Part shown: positions 35,857-44,989 of the stretch, one piece after another | Numbering within the stretch: the stretch's first letter is position 1 | How the letters are laid out: every line of letters begins with the position of its first letter | NCBI GenBank assembly: GCA_036703275.1 | Contig: DATNPK010000021.1 | Coordinates: 53,038 to 117,037 of the forward strand | Source of the DNA: Coleofasciculaceae cyanobacterium | Lineage (GTDB): Bacteria; Cyanobacteriota; Cyanobacteriia; Cyanobacteriales; Xenococcaceae | Reading direction: 5' to 3' | Length of the DNA: 64,000 nt | Made by a program: the position numbers and the translations under genes | Notes under the pieces: generated by a model | Told to the model about the DNA's origin: nothing | The model's database searches: none | The model's input: only the letters and a program-made list of their open reading frames with translations

Positions 35857-37410
35857 ATGATTCCTCTAGATCGACCCGATCCTGTTCGCTTAGAAATTTT
35901 TAATAATCTTTATCAGTTTATTGCTGAACAAATGGGTATTGTCTTGCAGAATACTGCTACTTCAGTAAATATCAAAGAGCGATTAGATTTTTCCTGTGCA
36001 ATTTTTGATAGCTATGGCTCTTTAGTAGCCAATGCGCCTCATATTCCTGTACATCTTGGCTCAATGAGTGCTAGCGTTATTAGCTTAATTGAGGCAATGA
36101 GAGATGAAATTCAATCAGGCAATATTTATTTATCGAATAATCCCTACAATGGCGGAACACATCTTCCTGACGTGACGGTAGTTACTCCCGTTTTTAATGA
36201 GCAGATTCGACCCATCTTCTATGTTGCTTCTCGTGGCCATCAGGGAGATCTCGGTGGTATAACTCCAGGTTCAATGCCGCCCTACAGTCGAAATATTGAG
36301 GAAGAAGGAATTTTATTCGATAACTTTTTGTTGGTAGAAGGAGGAAAATTCAGGGAAACTGCTGTTAGAGAAGTTTTAGCTAATCATACTTATCCTGCCA
36401 GAAATCCTGACCAAAATATTGCTGATTTTAAAGCACAGATTGCTGCGAATAATCGTGGAGTAAAAGAATTGCTTAAAATGGTCGATCAATATGGGATAGA
36501 AACTGTACAGACTTATATGCAGTTTGTTCAAGATAATGCTGAAGCAGCAGTAAAAAAGGCGATCGCCGTGCTGCAAGATGGTGAGTTCGTTTGTGAGATG
36601 GACAACGGTGCCAAAATACAGGTAAAAGTAACTATAGATCGACACAGCCTTGAGGCAACCGTTGATTTTACAGGTACTTCTACTCAATTAGATAACAACT
36701 TTAATGCTCCTGCTGCGGTATGCCAGGCTGCTATCTTATATGTTTTTCGAACTTTGGTTCAGGATCGTATTCCCCTTAATGCAGGTTGTCTTAAACCGCT
36801 AAAAATCATCATTCCTGAAGGCTGTATGCTTAATCCACAATATCCCGCTGCTGTGGTCGCAGGAAATGTAGAAACATCGCAAAATATTACCGATTGCCTA
36901 TATGGTGCTTTGGGAATTATGGCCGCATCCCAAGGAACGATGAATAATTTTACTTTTGGTAACACACAGTATCAGTATTATGAAACTATTTGTGGTGGTT
37001 CGGGTGCAGGTAAAAATTTTGCGGGTACTGATGCGGTACAAACTCAGATGACTAATTCTCGTCTCACCGATCCAGAGATTTTAGAGCAACGTTTTCCCGT
37101 ACTTTTAGAAAACTTTAGTATTCGTCAAAATAGTGGTGGAAAAGGACGTAACTGTGGTGGGAATGGTGTGGTGAGGAAAGTACGGTTTCTAGCCAAGATG
37201 ACAGCGGGAATTTTATCTAATCGTAGACGTATTTTGCCTTTTGGTTTGGCGGGAGGCGCAGCAGGAAAAGCTGGTCGAAACTACATTGAAAAAACTGGCA
37301 TTATCGAAGAATTAGGTAGTAAAGCTACAGTAGAAATGCAGCCTGGAGATACATTGGTGATTGAAACTCCAGGCGGTGGTGGGTATGGCCGATCACAAGA
37401 GCATTTCTAA
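35857..37410 (+). CDS. Hydantoinase B/oxoprolinase-family protein (HyuB-like)
   Basis: The 517-residue protein has the HyuB fold pattern: the N-terminal MIPLDRPDPVRLEIFNNLY, the VNIKERLDFSCAIFD and HVPVHLGSMSASV-like segments, NPYNGGTHLPDVTVV, and the C-terminal NSGGKGRNCGGNGVVRK and GDTLVIETPGGGGYG. HyuB subunits normally act with an ATP-using HyuA subunit on hydantoins or 5-oxoproline, or both are fused in one protein of about 1,200 residues. Here only the B part is present and no HyuA lies in the window, so HyuA must be encoded elsewhere or the enzyme works differently. Confidence 0.88.
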   Translation: MIPLDRPDPVRLEIFNNLYQFIAEQMGIVLQNTATSVNIKERLDFSCAIFDSYGSLVANAPHIPVHLGSMSASVISLIEAMRDEIQSGNIYLSNNPYNGGTHLPDVTVVTPVFNEQIRPIFYVASRGHQGDLGGITPGSMPPYSRNIEEEGILFDNFLLVEGGKFRETAVREVLANHTYPARNPDQNIADFKAQIAANNRGVKELLKMVDQYGIETVQTYMQFVQDNAEAAVKKAIAVLQDGEFVCEMDNGAKIQVKVTIDRHSLEATVDFTGTSTQLDNNFNAPAAVCQAAILYVFRTLVQDRIPLNAGCLKPLKIIIPEGCMLNPQYPAAVVAGNVETSQNITDCLYGALGIMAASQGTMNNFTFGNTQYQYYETICGGSGAGKNFAGTDAVQTQMTNSRLTDPEILEQRFPVLLENFSIRQNSGGKGRNCGGNGVVRKVRFLAKMTAGILSNRRRILPFGLAGGAAGKAGRNYIEKTGIIEELGSKATVEMQPGDTLVIETPGGGGYGRSQEHF

Positions 37411-37485
37411 TTTTAACTTACTGCGCTTTTCAAACCAGTAGACCACAATACTAAAATTTAAACAAGCTAAAAGTGAGACAGTTGC

Positions 37486-37690
37486 GTCCCTGAACGGACG
37501 ACGCGAAGCTTACCCGAAGGGCTAATAGCGCAGCGCGTACGCGGACGTGCCTCCAGGCACTAATCCTTTAGGGCAGATCGTCCCGTCGTGTTTTGGGTAA
37601 GAATATTCTTACCCAAAAGCCGACGAGTCTTGCGACGATATCCGAAGGTGTCCCTAAAGGGATACACTTCGATATATCCTTTAGGACTGC
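37486..37690. repeat. Mosaic GC-rich repeat with CCTTTAGG core and 28-bp palindrome
   Basis: The stretch contains GGACGACGCGAAGC, a CCTCCAGGCACTAATCCTTTAGGGC module also seen at 60.4, 62.5 and 63.8 kb, and a hairpin around CCCTAAAGGG (37650-37670). A perfect 28-bp palindrome (37591-37618, arms TTTTGGGTAAGAAT) sits in the middle, flanked by GTCG and CGAC. GC content is far above the surroundings. It is non-coding; a 61-codon frame across it is an artefact of the repeat. Confidence 0.7.
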
Positions 37691-37982
37691 TTCAAGAAAA
37701 CGTAGTCTATTCAACTGAAAACGGCTGTAATTACAGTCCGAAAGTACAACAACATGTTGGTACAGAACATTGAAAGAAATATTGTATTAGCAGATGATAT
37801 GTGGCTGGATCTATTAACTAGAGCTACTGTATTTGAATAAAATCTAATTGAGCAAACTAACGCATCAATAAAAAATAAATAGCGATCGCCGTAATTTACT
37901 AGAAAGCGATCGCTGTTGTTCTGTTGGCAAGTTTACTCAGAATAAATATTGATTATTTATATCTGTGAGCTATCTATGAGCC
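37691..37982. other. Intergenic region with paired HIP1 sites
   Basis: Between the repeat and DUF1830. Two AGCGATCGC sites near 37881-37915 could pair into a stem with a 15-base loop, but there is no T-run. No gene is seen. Confidence 0.35.
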
Positions 37983-38246
37983 TCAATTGTCGTCAATAGA
38001 AGTACTCAAACGTAACTTTTGACAGTCAATTGTTTCGGAGATAATCGAGCTAATACTCATGCCAGTATGAATTTCTAACTTAGCTGCCAGCGGAGCTTTA
38101 AATATTAACCGTTGTCCAGGGAAAACTACTCGTTCAAAACACCAGTTAGGAATGTTGGTAATTCGAGCTACTTCTACATGAGCAGTAGCATTTACATAGC
38201 AACAAAGAGCAAGTTGAGAAGTAGGTGGGGTAAGAGAAGATAACAT
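37983..38246 (-). CDS. DUF1830 family protein
   Basis: The 87-residue protein shows the DUF1830 signature LCCYVNATAHVEVARITNIPNWCFERVVFPGQRLIF (read in parts: CCYVNAT, ITNIPNW, FERVVFPGQR). It is a small cyanobacteria-specific soluble protein with no known function. The gene stands alone, with a long AT-rich region upstream and a mosaic repeat downstream. Confidence 0.88.
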   Translation of the reverse strand: MLSSLTPPTSQLALCCYVNATAHVEVARITNIPNWCFERVVFPGQRLIFKAPLAAKLEIHTGMSISSIISETIDCQKLRLSTSIDDN

Positions 38247-38986
38247 TGTTTTAATTTTTTTTTAGGCTGTATGCTCGGTCAGTGATGTTTTTTCTTTTAA
38301 GCTTGCTTCAACTAAACACTGATTAAACGCTTTGACTTAAAGATGGCTATAAAAAATAAATAGCAAGCTAAAGATATTTATTTTTTTCCGATGACTACAA
38401 GCTTTAGGCTTGATCCCTAGTCTATCCTAAAGTATTTTTCCTGAATATCTATCTTTAGATATTATTTTTTAATGATTTCTCGGACTATTTTCGGACTTGA
38501 GAATCCACCCAAAAATTTAGTTTTCATTTTAACAAATAGGTTGATTAAAATTTTCTCAGTAAAATTACTGAAAATTAAATCCTAGAAAACACTGCGTTTG
38601 ACGCTTTATGATTAATATGGCTTCAGTAGAAATACCAAACAACCAAATAGATAGAGTGAATTTTTTGCCCGCTTAATTATTGGGTTAAAAACGGTTGGCA
38701 ATCAAAACAAAAATAAGTTTAACAGTTTGAGGAGCTTTAGATTTTTTTAAGATTTCCGATATCCGAAATCTTGTTCTTGCCTAAAAACACAGCACGAGCA
38801 AAATAGCCATTTAATTAAAATAGCTTTATGACAACTAATAAGAACCTTTAACAGCAGGATCTATTCCCCAGGATTGAATTCAGGGCGATATTTTTGCTGA
38901 ACAATTACATAAACCTTTAACGACGTTCTTCTTTCGAACAAGATAAGCTTGTATAACTTTAGAATTGTTAATCTGAGGAATCAATT
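38247..38986. other. Long divergent intergenic region
   Basis: The 740 AT-rich bases separate DUF1830 from the radical SAM gene. A perfect hairpin with AAGATTTC/GAAATCTT arms lies at 38749-38772, and a weaker one (TCAGTAA/TTACTGA) lies near 38555-38570. No coding sequence or known RNA is recognised. Confidence 0.45.
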
Positions 38987-40534
38987 ATGCGGGTTTTATT
39001 ACTATACCCTTTATTTCCCCAAAGTTTCTGGTCGTTTGAGAAAACACTAGCCTTAGTAGACTGCAAAGCTCTGATGCCACCTTTGGGTTTAATTACTGTG
39101 GCAGCTATATTGCCACAAGAATGGCAGTTTAAGCTAGTAGACCACAATGTCCAAGAAATTACTGAGTCAGATTGGGATTGGGCAGAATTAGTAGTTATCT
39201 CGGGCATGATCGTGCAGAAAAACGATATGTTAGCTCAAATAGCCGAGGCTAAACGCCGAAACAAATTAGTTGCTGTTGGAGGCCCTTACGCCACAACTTC
39301 TCCTCAAGAAGTAGAGGCGGCTGACTTTTTAATCTTAGACGAGGGAGAAATTACTTTGCCTATGTTTATCGCTGCAATTGAACGTGGCGATCGCGAAGGC
39401 GTTTTTCGTTCAACAGAAAAGCCTGCGGTAACTGAAACTCCAATTCCCCGTTATGACTTACTAGATTTGACTGCCTACGACAATATGTCGGTACAGTTTT
39501 CGCGTGGTTGTCCTTTCCAGTGCGAATTCTGTGACATTATCGTGCTTTATGGGCGCAAACCCCGTACCAAGACTCCCCAGCAGCTACTAGCAGAATTAGA
39601 GCGTATTTACGATCTAGGTTGGCGTGGCGCAGTTTTCATGGTGGATGATAATTTCATTGGCAACAAACGTAACGTTAAACTGTTGCTTAAAGAATTAAAA
39701 ATTTGGATGGCAGAAAAAAGCTATCCGTTTGGCTTAACCACCGAAGCTTCGGTAGATTTGGCTCAAGATGATGAGTTAATGAAATTAATGGTCGAATGTA
39801 ACTTCAAAAAAGTCTTTTTAGGTATTGAAACTCCCGATCAAGATAGCCTAGCTTTAACCAGTAAATTTCAGAATACTCGCGATCCTCTGACTGAATCGAT
39901 CGATAAGATCACAACAGCAGGAATGCAGGTAATGGCAGGGTTCATTATTGGCTTTGATGGTGAGAAACCCCAGGCTGGCGATCGCATTGTCCAGTTTGTC
40001 GAACAAACCAATATTCCTTTGGCCATGTTTAGTATGCTCCAAGCTTTGCCTAGTACAGCTTTGTGGGATAGGTTAGCCAAGGAGGGTAGGCTGCTCAACT
40101 CATCGGCGAATATCAATCAGACAACCCTGATGAACTTTGTTCCCACCAGAGATATTGAAGAAATTGCCACTGAATATGTTAATGCTTTTTGGCAGCTTTA
40201 CGATCCAGCAGCTTATTTAGATCGTATCTTCCGCTATTACATGAAATTAGGTGAGGCTAAAAACGTTCAATCTAAAAGACCGAGTTGGAAAACAATTCGT
40301 GCTTTAGGTTTAATCTTGTGGAAACAGGGTGTATTGGCTCAAACTCGCCTGTTATTTTGGCGTAATTTGATTCAGGTATTGTTGAAAAAACCCCGCCAGT
40401 TAGAGATTTATTTAACTTTATGCGCGTATCTCGAGCATTTTACCGAGTATCGTTTTATTGTCAGAGAACAAATTAATACTCAACTAGCTAACTACATAGC
40501 TTCTAAACCCAAAGCTGAAAGCATGGCTAGGTAA
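38987..40534 (+). CDS. B12-binding-domain radical SAM protein
   Basis: The 515-residue protein has an N-terminal cobalamin-binding-like domain (about 1-140, with PPLGLITVAA and VGGPYATTSPQEV), a radical SAM barrel with the iron-sulphur motif Cys175-Cys179-Cys182 (RGCPFQCEFCD), and a C-terminal domain of the DUF4070 type. This class performs B12- and radical-dependent methylation or rearrangement of unactivated carbon, for example on lipids or natural products. The substrate is unknown. The gene stands alone, so context does not help. It ends just before the convergent ABC gene. Confidence 0.88.
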   Translation: MRVLLLYPLFPQSFWSFEKTLALVDCKALMPPLGLITVAAILPQEWQFKLVDHNVQEITESDWDWAELVVISGMIVQKNDMLAQIAEAKRRNKLVAVGGPYATTSPQEVEAADFLILDEGEITLPMFIAAIERGDREGVFRSTEKPAVTETPIPRYDLLDLTAYDNMSVQFSRGCPFQCEFCDIIVLYGRKPRTKTPQQLLAELERIYDLGWRGAVFMVDDNFIGNKRNVKLLLKELKIWMAEKSYPFGLTTEASVDLAQDDELMKLMVECNFKKVFLGIETPDQDSLALTSKFQNTRDPLTESIDKITTAGMQVMAGFIIGFDGEKPQAGDRIVQFVEQTNIPLAMFSMLQALPSTALWDRLAKEGRLLNSSANINQTTLMNFVPTRDIEEIATEYVNAFWQLYDPAAYLDRIFRYYMKLGEAKNVQSKRPSWKTIRALGLILWKQGVLAQTRLLFWRNLIQVLLKKPRQLEIYLTLCAYLEHFTEYRFIVREQINTQLANYIASKPKAESMAR

Positions 40535-40618
40535 AAAAAATAGGAATGAGGGATCGAGAATGAGGTAAGAATTGAGCAGCTGTTCTGGTATTTTCTCTAC
40601 TCCCTTGCTCCTCTGTTC

Positions 40619-41683
40619 TCAATTAAGGCGATCGCCTGTTTGGATATCAAACCAGTGAATTTTACTGGGTTGAATGACTAAGGAAAGGGTTCGATCTTGC
40701 CATTCGGTATCACTTGGTAATAAAGCTCTAATAGTAGTTTCCGAGCCGTTTATTCTTACGCTGATTAGATTATCTTTACCCAATTGTTCGACTAGATAAA
40801 CTTGACCCACAATAGTTGTTTCTGATTCACCAGTAGCAACGAAGACATCTTCGGGTCTAATACCAAAGACAATTTGAGTAAGTTTTTCGCTCATAGCAGG
40901 TAGCTTAAGCTGATGTTTACCTAAAAGTGCTTTATCGTTCTCACATCTTAGAGTCAAAAGGTTCATTTGAGGGCTGCCGACAAAGCTAGCGACAAATTCA
41001 TTAGCGGGATGGGAATAAATGCGACTGGGAGGATCGAGCTGTTGGATTATGCCCTGATTTAAGACTGCAACCTTAGTTGAAAGAGTCATTGCCTCAGTTT
41101 GGTCATGGGTAACATAAACTACTGGCTTGTTTTGCTCTTTAAATAGTTGTTTCATCTGCGCTCTAACTTGCTCTCGTAATAGAGCATCTAAATTACTCAA
41201 AGGTTCATCCAATAAAAATACTTCGGGATCTCTGACTAAAGCTCTGGCTAAGGCTACTCTCTGTCTTTGTCCCCCAGACATTTGACCAGGCTTGCGGTTA
41301 AGCAAACTGGTTAATTCTAATTGATGGGCTGCTTCGTTTACCCTACGTTTAATTTCAGCATCAGGCATTTTGCGTAGTTTCAGTGCTGTAGCAATATTTT
41401 CTGCTGCTGTCATGTGGGGATAAAGAGCATAGCTTTGAAACACCATTGCCATATTACGATCGCCAGGTGCAGCTCGATTGACATTCTTGCCGCCGATAAT
41501 TACTTCCCCCCTGGTTGGAGGTTCTAAACCAGCAATGAGGCGTAGTAGAGTGGATTTTCCGCAGCCAGAAGGACCTAATAAAGTTAAAAATTCGCCATCA
41601 TCAATTTCTAAGGAAACATCTTTTACAGGAATAACATCAGCTCGATATTTCTTTTGTAAATTTTGTAATTTTAGTTTTGCCAT
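40619..41683 (-). CDS. Sugar ABC transporter ATP-binding protein (MalK/UgpC type)
   Basis: The 354-residue protein has a full ABC ATPase domain: Walker A GPSGCGKST (37-45), Q-loop MVFQSYALYPHM, signature MSGGQRQRVALARALVRDP, Walker B VFLLDEPLSNLDA and the switch His in VTHDQTEAMTLS. A C-terminal MalK-like regulatory beta-domain carries VFGIRPEDVF. Such ATPases power carbohydrate or glycerol-phosphate importers. It is not next to its membrane subunits, but a MalF-type permease gene lies at 45798-46685, and one ATPase serving several importers is common. Confidence 0.92.
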   Translation of the reverse strand: MAKLKLQNLQKKYRADVIPVKDVSLEIDDGEFLTLLGPSGCGKSTLLRLIAGLEPPTRGEVIIGGKNVNRAAPGDRNMAMVFQSYALYPHMTAAENIATALKLRKMPDAEIKRRVNEAAHQLELTSLLNRKPGQMSGGQRQRVALARALVRDPEVFLLDEPLSNLDALLREQVRAQMKQLFKEQNKPVVYVTHDQTEAMTLSTKVAVLNQGIIQQLDPPSRIYSHPANEFVASFVGSPQMNLLTLRCENDKALLGKHQLKLPAMSEKLTQIVFGIRPEDVFVATGESETTIVGQVYLVEQLGKDNLISVRINGSETTIRALLPSDTEWQDRTLSLVIQPSKIHWFDIQTGDRLN

Positions 41684-41764
41684 GTTTTAAATAAATAAAT
41701 TCTTATATTCAGCTTTTACAATAAGAAAGTAGCCTACAAAATATTAGCTCCAGCTTAGATCGCA

Positions 41765-42538
41765 ATGGCAGTAACTTTACAGCAATTAACTCAATGGAAA
41801 CAGGCAGGACGCTCAATTATTTCTCTGACAGCCTGGGATTATAGTCTGGCGGAAGTTTTAGACCAGGCAGGAGTAGACATTATCTTGGTAGGGGATTCTT
41901 TAGCCATGGTCGGACTTGGCTATTCCAGTACTTTGCCCCTTACCTTAGATGAGATTATTCATCATGCCAAGGCTGTATGTCGCGGGGTAAAAAAGGCTTT
42001 GGTCGTTTGTGATTTGCCTTTTATGAGTTATCAGACTAGCGTCACTCAAGCTATGCTTGCAGCGGGAAGAGTTCTTAAGGAAACGAATGTATCCGCAATT
42101 AAGCTAGAGGGGGGGCATCCTCGGATTATTGAAACCGTTGCTGAATTAACTGCTGTAGGAATTCCCGTGATGGGTCATGTTGGTTTAACTCCCCAGTCAT
42201 TTCGAATTTTGGGCTATAAGCAGCAGGGAAAAACGCCTGAACAGGCTAATCTAATTCTCGATCAGGCGATCGCTCTAGCTCAAGCAGGAGCGTTTGCTAT
42301 TGTTCTAGAGCATATTCCTCACGATCTGGCTGCGGTTATTACTGATAAAATTGCAATTCCTACTATTGGTATTGGTGCAGGAAATCAATGTGATGGTCAA
42401 GTTTTAGTCACCGCCGATTTGTTGGGCTTATCGGCAAGACAACCACCGTTTGCCAAGTCTTATGTCAATTTACGGCAACTCATTATCAATGCCGTGTCAG
42501 ATTTTACTCAAGAAGTACAAAATCAACAATTTCCTTAA
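41765..42538 (+). CDS. panB: 3-methyl-2-oxobutanoate hydroxymethyltransferase
   Basis: The 257-residue protein is PanB, which transfers a one-carbon unit from 5,10-methylene-THF to alpha-ketoisovalerate to make ketopantoate for pantothenate and CoA. Seen motifs are [34 protein letters not shown] (metal-binding Asp), a KLEGG-type segment [19 protein letters not shown] and [16 protein letters not shown]. Length is normal. It is followed after 29 bases by trhO, so the two may be co-transcribed, and it diverges from the ABC ATPase gene. Confidence 0.94.
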   Translation: MAVTLQQLTQWKQAGRSIISLTAWDYSLAEVLDQAGVDIILVGDSLAMVGLGYSSTLPLTLDEIIHHAKAVCRGVKKALVVCDLPFMSYQTSVTQAMLAAGRVLKETNVSAIKLEGGHPRIIETVAELTAVGIPVMGHVGLTPQSFRILGYKQQGKTPEQANLILDQAIALAQAGAFAIVLEHIPHDLAAVITDKIAIPTIGIGAGNQCDGQVLVTADLLGLSARQPPFAKSYVNLRQLIINAVSDFTQEVQNQQFP

Positions 42539-42567
42539 TTTCTTTAATTTTAGTTGTTTGCTGTTCG

Positions 42568-43479
42568 ATGACTTATTTAATTGCTACTTTTTATAAATTT
42601 GTAACCATATCAGAACTCGAAGCCGTTAAAACGAGTATTCTCACTTTATGCCGGGATAAACAGGTCAAAGGTACGATTATCTTGGCAAAAGAAGGGATTA
42701 ATGGCACGATCGCCGGCACTAGTGATGCGCTCGCCGATGTTTTAATTACGTTGCGTCGTCTTCCTGGTTTGGCAGATTTAGAACCTAAACAATCTACTGC
42801 GGAAAAATTACCTTTTGCCAAATTAAAGGTCAAAATTAAACCAGAAATTGTCACTTTGGGTATACCTGAGGTCAATCCTACTCAGCAGGTAGGTACTTAC
42901 GTTGAGCCTCAGCATTGGAATCAGGTAATTAGTAACCCAGAAGTAGTCGTTATCGATACTAGGAACGATTATGAAGTAGAAATAGGCAGTTTTAAACGGG
43001 CCAAAAACCCCAATACTCAGTCTTTTCGCGATTTTCCCGAATACGTTACTCAAAATCTCGATCCACAAGTGCATCCTAAAGTAGCTATGTTTTGCACTGG
43101 CGGAATTCGTTGTGAAAAAGCTTCTGCATATTTGCTTTCTCAGGGATTTAAACAGGTGTATCATCTCCAAGGAGGCATTTTAAAATATTTGGAAACCGTA
43201 TCTCCTCAAGAAAGTATGTGGTCAGGAGAATGCTTTGTCTTTGATGAAAGAGTTGCAGTTAAAGAAAGACTAGAGCCTGGTAGTCATCAACTTTGTTACG
43301 CTTGCGGTCATCCCATATCAGAAGCGGATCGAAACTCGCCTCAATATGAATCGAATATTTCTTGTCCTCACTGTTGCGATCGTCTAACTCCAGAGAAGCA
43401 AGCTCGCCAAGTAAATCGTCGTCGAGCTAGAAAAGAGCGAAGGCAACGGCACGATCATACTTTTGAACAAAAAACTTGA
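42568..43479 (+). CDS. trhO: tRNA uridine-34 hydroxylase TrhO (YceA family)
   Basis: The 303-residue protein has an acylphosphatase-like N-terminal domain (EGINGTIAGT near residues 45-54), a central rhodanese domain with the catalytic Cys in MFCTGGIRCEKAS, and a C-terminal cysteine-rich segment (CYACGHPIS, SCPHCCDRL). TrhO hydroxylates U34 of certain tRNAs using oxygen, a first step toward 5-methoxy- or carboxymethoxyuridine. It is downstream of panB in the same direction. Confidence 0.92.
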   Translation: MTYLIATFYKFVTISELEAVKTSILTLCRDKQVKGTIILAKEGINGTIAGTSDALADVLITLRRLPGLADLEPKQSTAEKLPFAKLKVKIKPEIVTLGIPEVNPTQQVGTYVEPQHWNQVISNPEVVVIDTRNDYEVEIGSFKRAKNPNTQSFRDFPEYVTQNLDPQVHPKVAMFCTGGIRCEKASAYLLSQGFKQVYHLQGGILKYLETVSPQESMWSGECFVFDERVAVKERLEPGSHQLCYACGHPISEADRNSPQYESNISCPHCCDRLTPEKQARQVNRRRARKERRQRHDHTFEQKT

Positions 43480-43551
43480 ATTTGTGCAGACGCTTCAGAA
43501 ATTGCGTCCTCTTGAATTTATGGATCGAGATATTTAGTCTCAGCCACAAGT

Positions 43552-44199
43552 TTAATTTTTATCCCAGCCTTCTATCCCCGAACTTCTATAGGAAATATAG
43601 AGAGACTCGCTTTGTCGCTGACGGTAACGAGACAGTCTTTTACGAGATTTCAAAGCTTCCCTAGCTATGTAGCTAAACCACTGATTGACATCAGCGCCAG
43701 ACTGATAACCATCGATTAAAGCTTCTTCAGAAACTTCTAACAAGATCCCAACCAAATCTGAAGCCCAAAGCTCTAAATATCGATTATGTAGATTTGATTC
43801 CTTTTTCCAATGCGGTAAAGTTTCATCTCCTACTCCCATGTTTCTGGCGAGTTCAATCAGATCGTAGTGATCGGTGTACCAGACATTTTCATAATTCATA
43901 TCAGGAAAGATATTTGCTTTACTAGCAAGAATATCGATGATAGAAATAATAATACTGTTAATCTTGTTTTGCTCTGCTGAAGTATAGTGTTCTTTGACAA
44001 CTGCCCGTAGCATTTGTGCTAACTCGCCATATCTATGTTGAGCAATATTACAAGCTTGCTGATAATTTTGACTGGCTAAATTATAGAACTTGTCATGTTT
44101 TGTTTTTGGTAAGCTATTATGTCGTTTCCTTGCTTTGTACAGTTGAGGATTGTGAGTAGTTTCAGATAAAAGATTTGGCAGTAGTTTGGATAGAAACAT
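43552..44199 (-). CDS. Hypothetical helical protein, unknown function
   Basis: The 215-residue protein is predicted by eye to be mostly helical and soluble, with a basic N-terminal 30 residues, a central LAQMLRAVVKEHYTSAEQNK helix and a C-terminal Arg-rich end (LKSRKRLSRYRQRQSESLY). It has no cysteine cluster, membrane segment or known motif that I recognise. Normal codon use and an internal set of acidic and aromatic motifs (MNYENVWYTDHYDLIELARNMG) support that it is a real gene. It converges on trhO. Confidence 0.6.
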   Translation of the reverse strand: MFLSKLLPNLLSETTHNPQLYKARKRHNSLPKTKHDKFYNLASQNYQQACNIAQHRYGELAQMLRAVVKEHYTSAEQNKINSIIISIIDILASKANIFPDMNYENVWYTDHYDLIELARNMGVGDETLPHWKKESNLHNRYLELWASDLVGILLEVSEEALIDGYQSGADVNQWFSYIAREALKSRKRLSRYRQRQSESLYISYRSSGIEGWDKN

Positions 44200-44360
44200 A
44201 TCAAAATTAATCTCTATAGATAGCTCGATAATAAAAATTAAAGGTTGGTTCTTGTGTTTTCAAGGCTGTATTTTAAAATCATTACCTAAATGGTAATCAT
44301 GAGAAATGATTTCGATCGCTTTATTTATAGATCTACATCTTTATCTTTATTAGGATTACT

Positions 44361-44648
44361 ATGGATGACAGCATCAACAACCTAATTATTTATCCCAATA
44401 TAGAAACCGCTGCTGCTGCTGTATGCCGAAAATGGTGTCAACAACAGGGTTATACAGATTCTTTTTATCTACATGGTAGCTGGTGGACATTTCCACCCCA
44501 GGGAGTTATGCCTGTTAAAATTCATCATGTTATCGATCTTGCTCAAACCAAAGCCGAACGGGTTTTGATTAAGTATTATTCCATTGCTCTTTCTGTTGCC
44601 CTTCTTCCCGATGGCTGTATTGCTCCTCATAATCATCCTGAAGTTTGA
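44361..44648 (+). CDS. Small cyanobacterial protein, paralogue of the gene at 53204
   Basis: The 95-residue protein shares a clear pattern with the 105-residue product at 53204-53521: WCQQQGYTDSF against WCDRNGWTDLF, then WTFPPQGVMP against WAFPPNCVMP, an I..V..L helix and a final helix KYYSIALSVALL against WLYFAVAISVTALL. The last helix may touch or cross the membrane. It ends in a short His-containing tail (CIAPHNHPEV). Function unknown; both genes stand alone. Confidence 0.65.
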   Translation: MDDSINNLIIYPNIETAAAAVCRKWCQQQGYTDSFYLHGSWWTFPPQGVMPVKIHHVIDLAQTKAERVLIKYYSIALSVALLPDGCIAPHNHPEV

Positions 44649-44777
44649 TTGTTTAAACTTGCTGGGCAAAAGTCAAGAGTATTTAAATAACAATAAAACA
44701 AATAAGTAAGAAAATCAGTTTTAATAACCAAGACTCAATATCTATAGCAAGTGAACTATATATTTAGTTATAAAACG

Positions 44778-44816
44778 AGCTAATAGCTATTAGCTAATAG
44801 CTAATAGCTATTAGCT
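44778..44816. repeat. Two tandem copies of an 18-bp palindrome
   Basis: AGCTAATAGCTATTAGCT occurs at 44778-44795 and 44799-44816, separated by three bases. A one-mismatch third copy is at 55345-55362, between cydB and cydA. The spacing of 21 bases puts the centres two helical turns apart. Confidence 0.6.
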
Positions 44817-44904
44817 TTTGATCGACGTGTCTTAACCTTTGCTTCGAGTGCTATACATATTTATCCTACAAAATTGTAACCGCCGAAGGCGCATTACCGT
44901 TCAT

Positions 44905-44942
44905 CAAAATAAAATAAAAAAGACGAGTATCGACTACTCGTC
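44905..44942 (-). terminator. Terminator of the Bax-inhibitor-type gene
   Basis: On the minus strand an 8-bp stem (GACGAGTA/TACTCGTC, 44922-44942) with a five-base loop is followed by a T-rich tract (44905-44921). It lies 47 bases after the stop codon of the gene at 44990. Confidence 0.75.
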
Positions 44943-44989
44943 CCAACTATAAATGTTTAAATTTACTGGCAATTAGCTAATGGGTTTTT

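Noticed and set aside
37588..37773. A 61-codon frame after hyuB
   Set aside because: It runs through a palindrome and repeat modules and shows no protein-like pattern.
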